Shown here in pieces: positions 51,438 through 52,027 of a DNA stretch of 52,027 bases. The DNA lies in contig DATNJB010000052.1 in NCBI GenBank assembly GCA_035604135.1, forward strand, positions 1-52,027. Direction: 5' to 3'. This stretch comes from Poindextera sp035604135 (lineage in GTDB: Bacteria; Pseudomonadota; Alphaproteobacteria; Caulobacterales; Caulobacteraceae). Made by a program: the position numbers and the translations under genes. The stretch's first letter is position 1. The number at the start of each line of letters is the position of its first letter. The notes under the pieces are model-generated. The model worked only from the letters and a program-made list of their open reading frames with translations, had not been told where the DNA came from and made no database searches.

Positions 51438-52027
51438 GAGGGACGACGCTCCCGGGTCACGATGCGGGCCAGGATGTTGGTTCCAAGCACGGCGGCGGCA
51501 ACGATGAGCGCCCCGGTCCATGCGAGGTGCTGCCAATCGTCATAGGGGCTCATGGCGTATTGAAAGATAACGAGCGGCAGGGCGGCGATGGGCTGTGTCA
51601 AGCCAAGCATAGGCTCGTGCAAGCCCACACTGAAGTATTGGTTGCCGAGCGCCGTGAACAGGAGAGGCGCCGTCTCGCCGCTGATACGCGCGAAAGCAAG
51701 CAAGCCCCCGGTCAAGATGCCGCTGGCGGCGGACCGCCACAAAATCTTGCGGATCGCCGTCCAGCGCGGCGTCCCAAGGGCCACGCCCGACTCCCGAAGC
51801 GCCGTGGGTTGCAGCTTGAGAACGTCCTCGGTCGTACGCGTGATGATCGGAACCGCGATCAGCGCCAGGGCGACCGCGCCGGCGATCGCCGAGAAGTGGC
51901 CGATCACGTGCGCCACCAGGATGTTGTAGACGAAGAGGCCGACCAGCACCGACGGCGCCGACAGCAGGATGTCGTTTAGGAAGCGGATGACCTTGGCGTA
52001 GAGGGACTCGCCGCCGTATTCGGCGAG
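51434..52027 (-). CDS. pstA: Phosphate ABC transporter permease, 5' end outside window
   Basis: The last 197 residues of a PstA permease, open to the window edge. Segments: FLNDILLSAPSVLVGLFVYNIL, AVALALIAVPIITRTTEDVLKLQP, then the coupling loop RESGVALGTPRWTAIRKILWRSAASGILTGGLLAFARISGETAPLLFTALG, characteristic of PstA. It forms the inner-membrane channel with PstC. The overlap with pstB (ATGA) shows tight coupling. Confidence 0.93.
   Translation of the reverse strand, partial: LAEYGGESLYAKVIRFLNDILLSAPSVLVGLFVYNILVAHVIGHFSAIAGAVALALIAVPIITRTTEDVLKLQPTALRESGVALGTPRWTAIRKILWRSAASGILTGGLLAFARISGETAPLLFTALGNQYFSVGLHEPMLGLTQPIAALPLVIFQYAMSPYDDWQHLAWTGALIVAAAVLGTNILARIVTRERRPS

Overview
This is a GC-rich, densely packed chromosomal window from an alphaproteobacterium. 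The mix of acyl-CoA catabolism genes (crotonases, SDRs, a thiolase with a DUF35 partner, CaiB, luciferase-like monooxygenase, phytanoyl-CoA-type dioxygenases), a NodT-type efflux lipoprotein and many GTG/TTG starts fits Caulobacterales, with a Phenylobacterium-like organism the best guess. That assignment is inference; there is no rRNA or other taxonomic marker here. I see no tRNA, rRNA, CRISPR array, insertion sequence, prophage or plasmid gene.

Layout. 1-1149: 5' part of a lipoprotein. 1376-6087: catabolic island with two crotonases, a TetR regulator diverging from a decayed P450cam-like gene, and an SDR. 6105-9949: kynureninase diverging from a three-gene cobalt-type nitrile hydratase operon, then a phytanoyl-CoA-type dioxygenase. 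10049-14845: exported S9 peptidase, a short ABM protein, a PaaG-like crotonase and two SDRs. 14957-20251: PaaK-like ligase, HdeD-like membrane protein, NIPSNAP-like protein with a second 2-oxoglutarate dioxygenase, two acetyltransferases and a ParB-like protein. 20582-24757: MoxR AAA ATPase with its CoxE-like VWA partner, a CaiB CoA-transferase and a Coq4-like gene. 24764-27642: nitronate monooxygenase-like enzyme diverging from a thiolase/DUF35 pair. 28013-30792: metallophosphoesterase, cupredoxin, ECF sigma and anti-sigma operon. 31079-35137: DNA glycosylase, DUF1993, luciferase-like monooxygenase and a reductase/epimerase. 35134-41705: complete five-gene YbhGFSR/NodT-type efflux operon. 41797-46126: a patch with several damaged genes around an intact cysteine synthase. 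46119-50375: dehydrogenase, SnoaL-like protein, deaminase, glycine-zipper protein and a polytopic membrane protein. 50607-52027: pstB and part of pstA.

How the genes fit together. The crotonases, SDRs, CaiB, thiolase/DUF35, P450, monooxygenases and ligase look like a dispersed set of tools for CoA-dependent breakdown of alicyclic, steroid-like or aromatic compounds; the substrate cannot be read from sequence. Operons are very tight, with ATGA or GTGA overlaps at many junctions. Nearly all convergent gene pairs end within 17 bp of each other, and four pairs share a four-base overlapping stop.

The most notable signal is gene damage. The P450 carries three separate lesions. An alpha/beta hydrolase and an SDR each need one single-base correction to restore a full protein, and a Coq4-like gene probably does too. 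A methyltransferase has lost its whole core in frame. The single-base events could be decay or assembly error. The P450 substitution and the methyltransferase deletion cannot be explained by simple indel errors. I did not find a convincing new multi-gene system; the best candidates for follow-up are the non-nucleophilic thiolase/DUF35 pair, the orphan MoxR/VWA pair and the structured intergenic element at 30906-30941.
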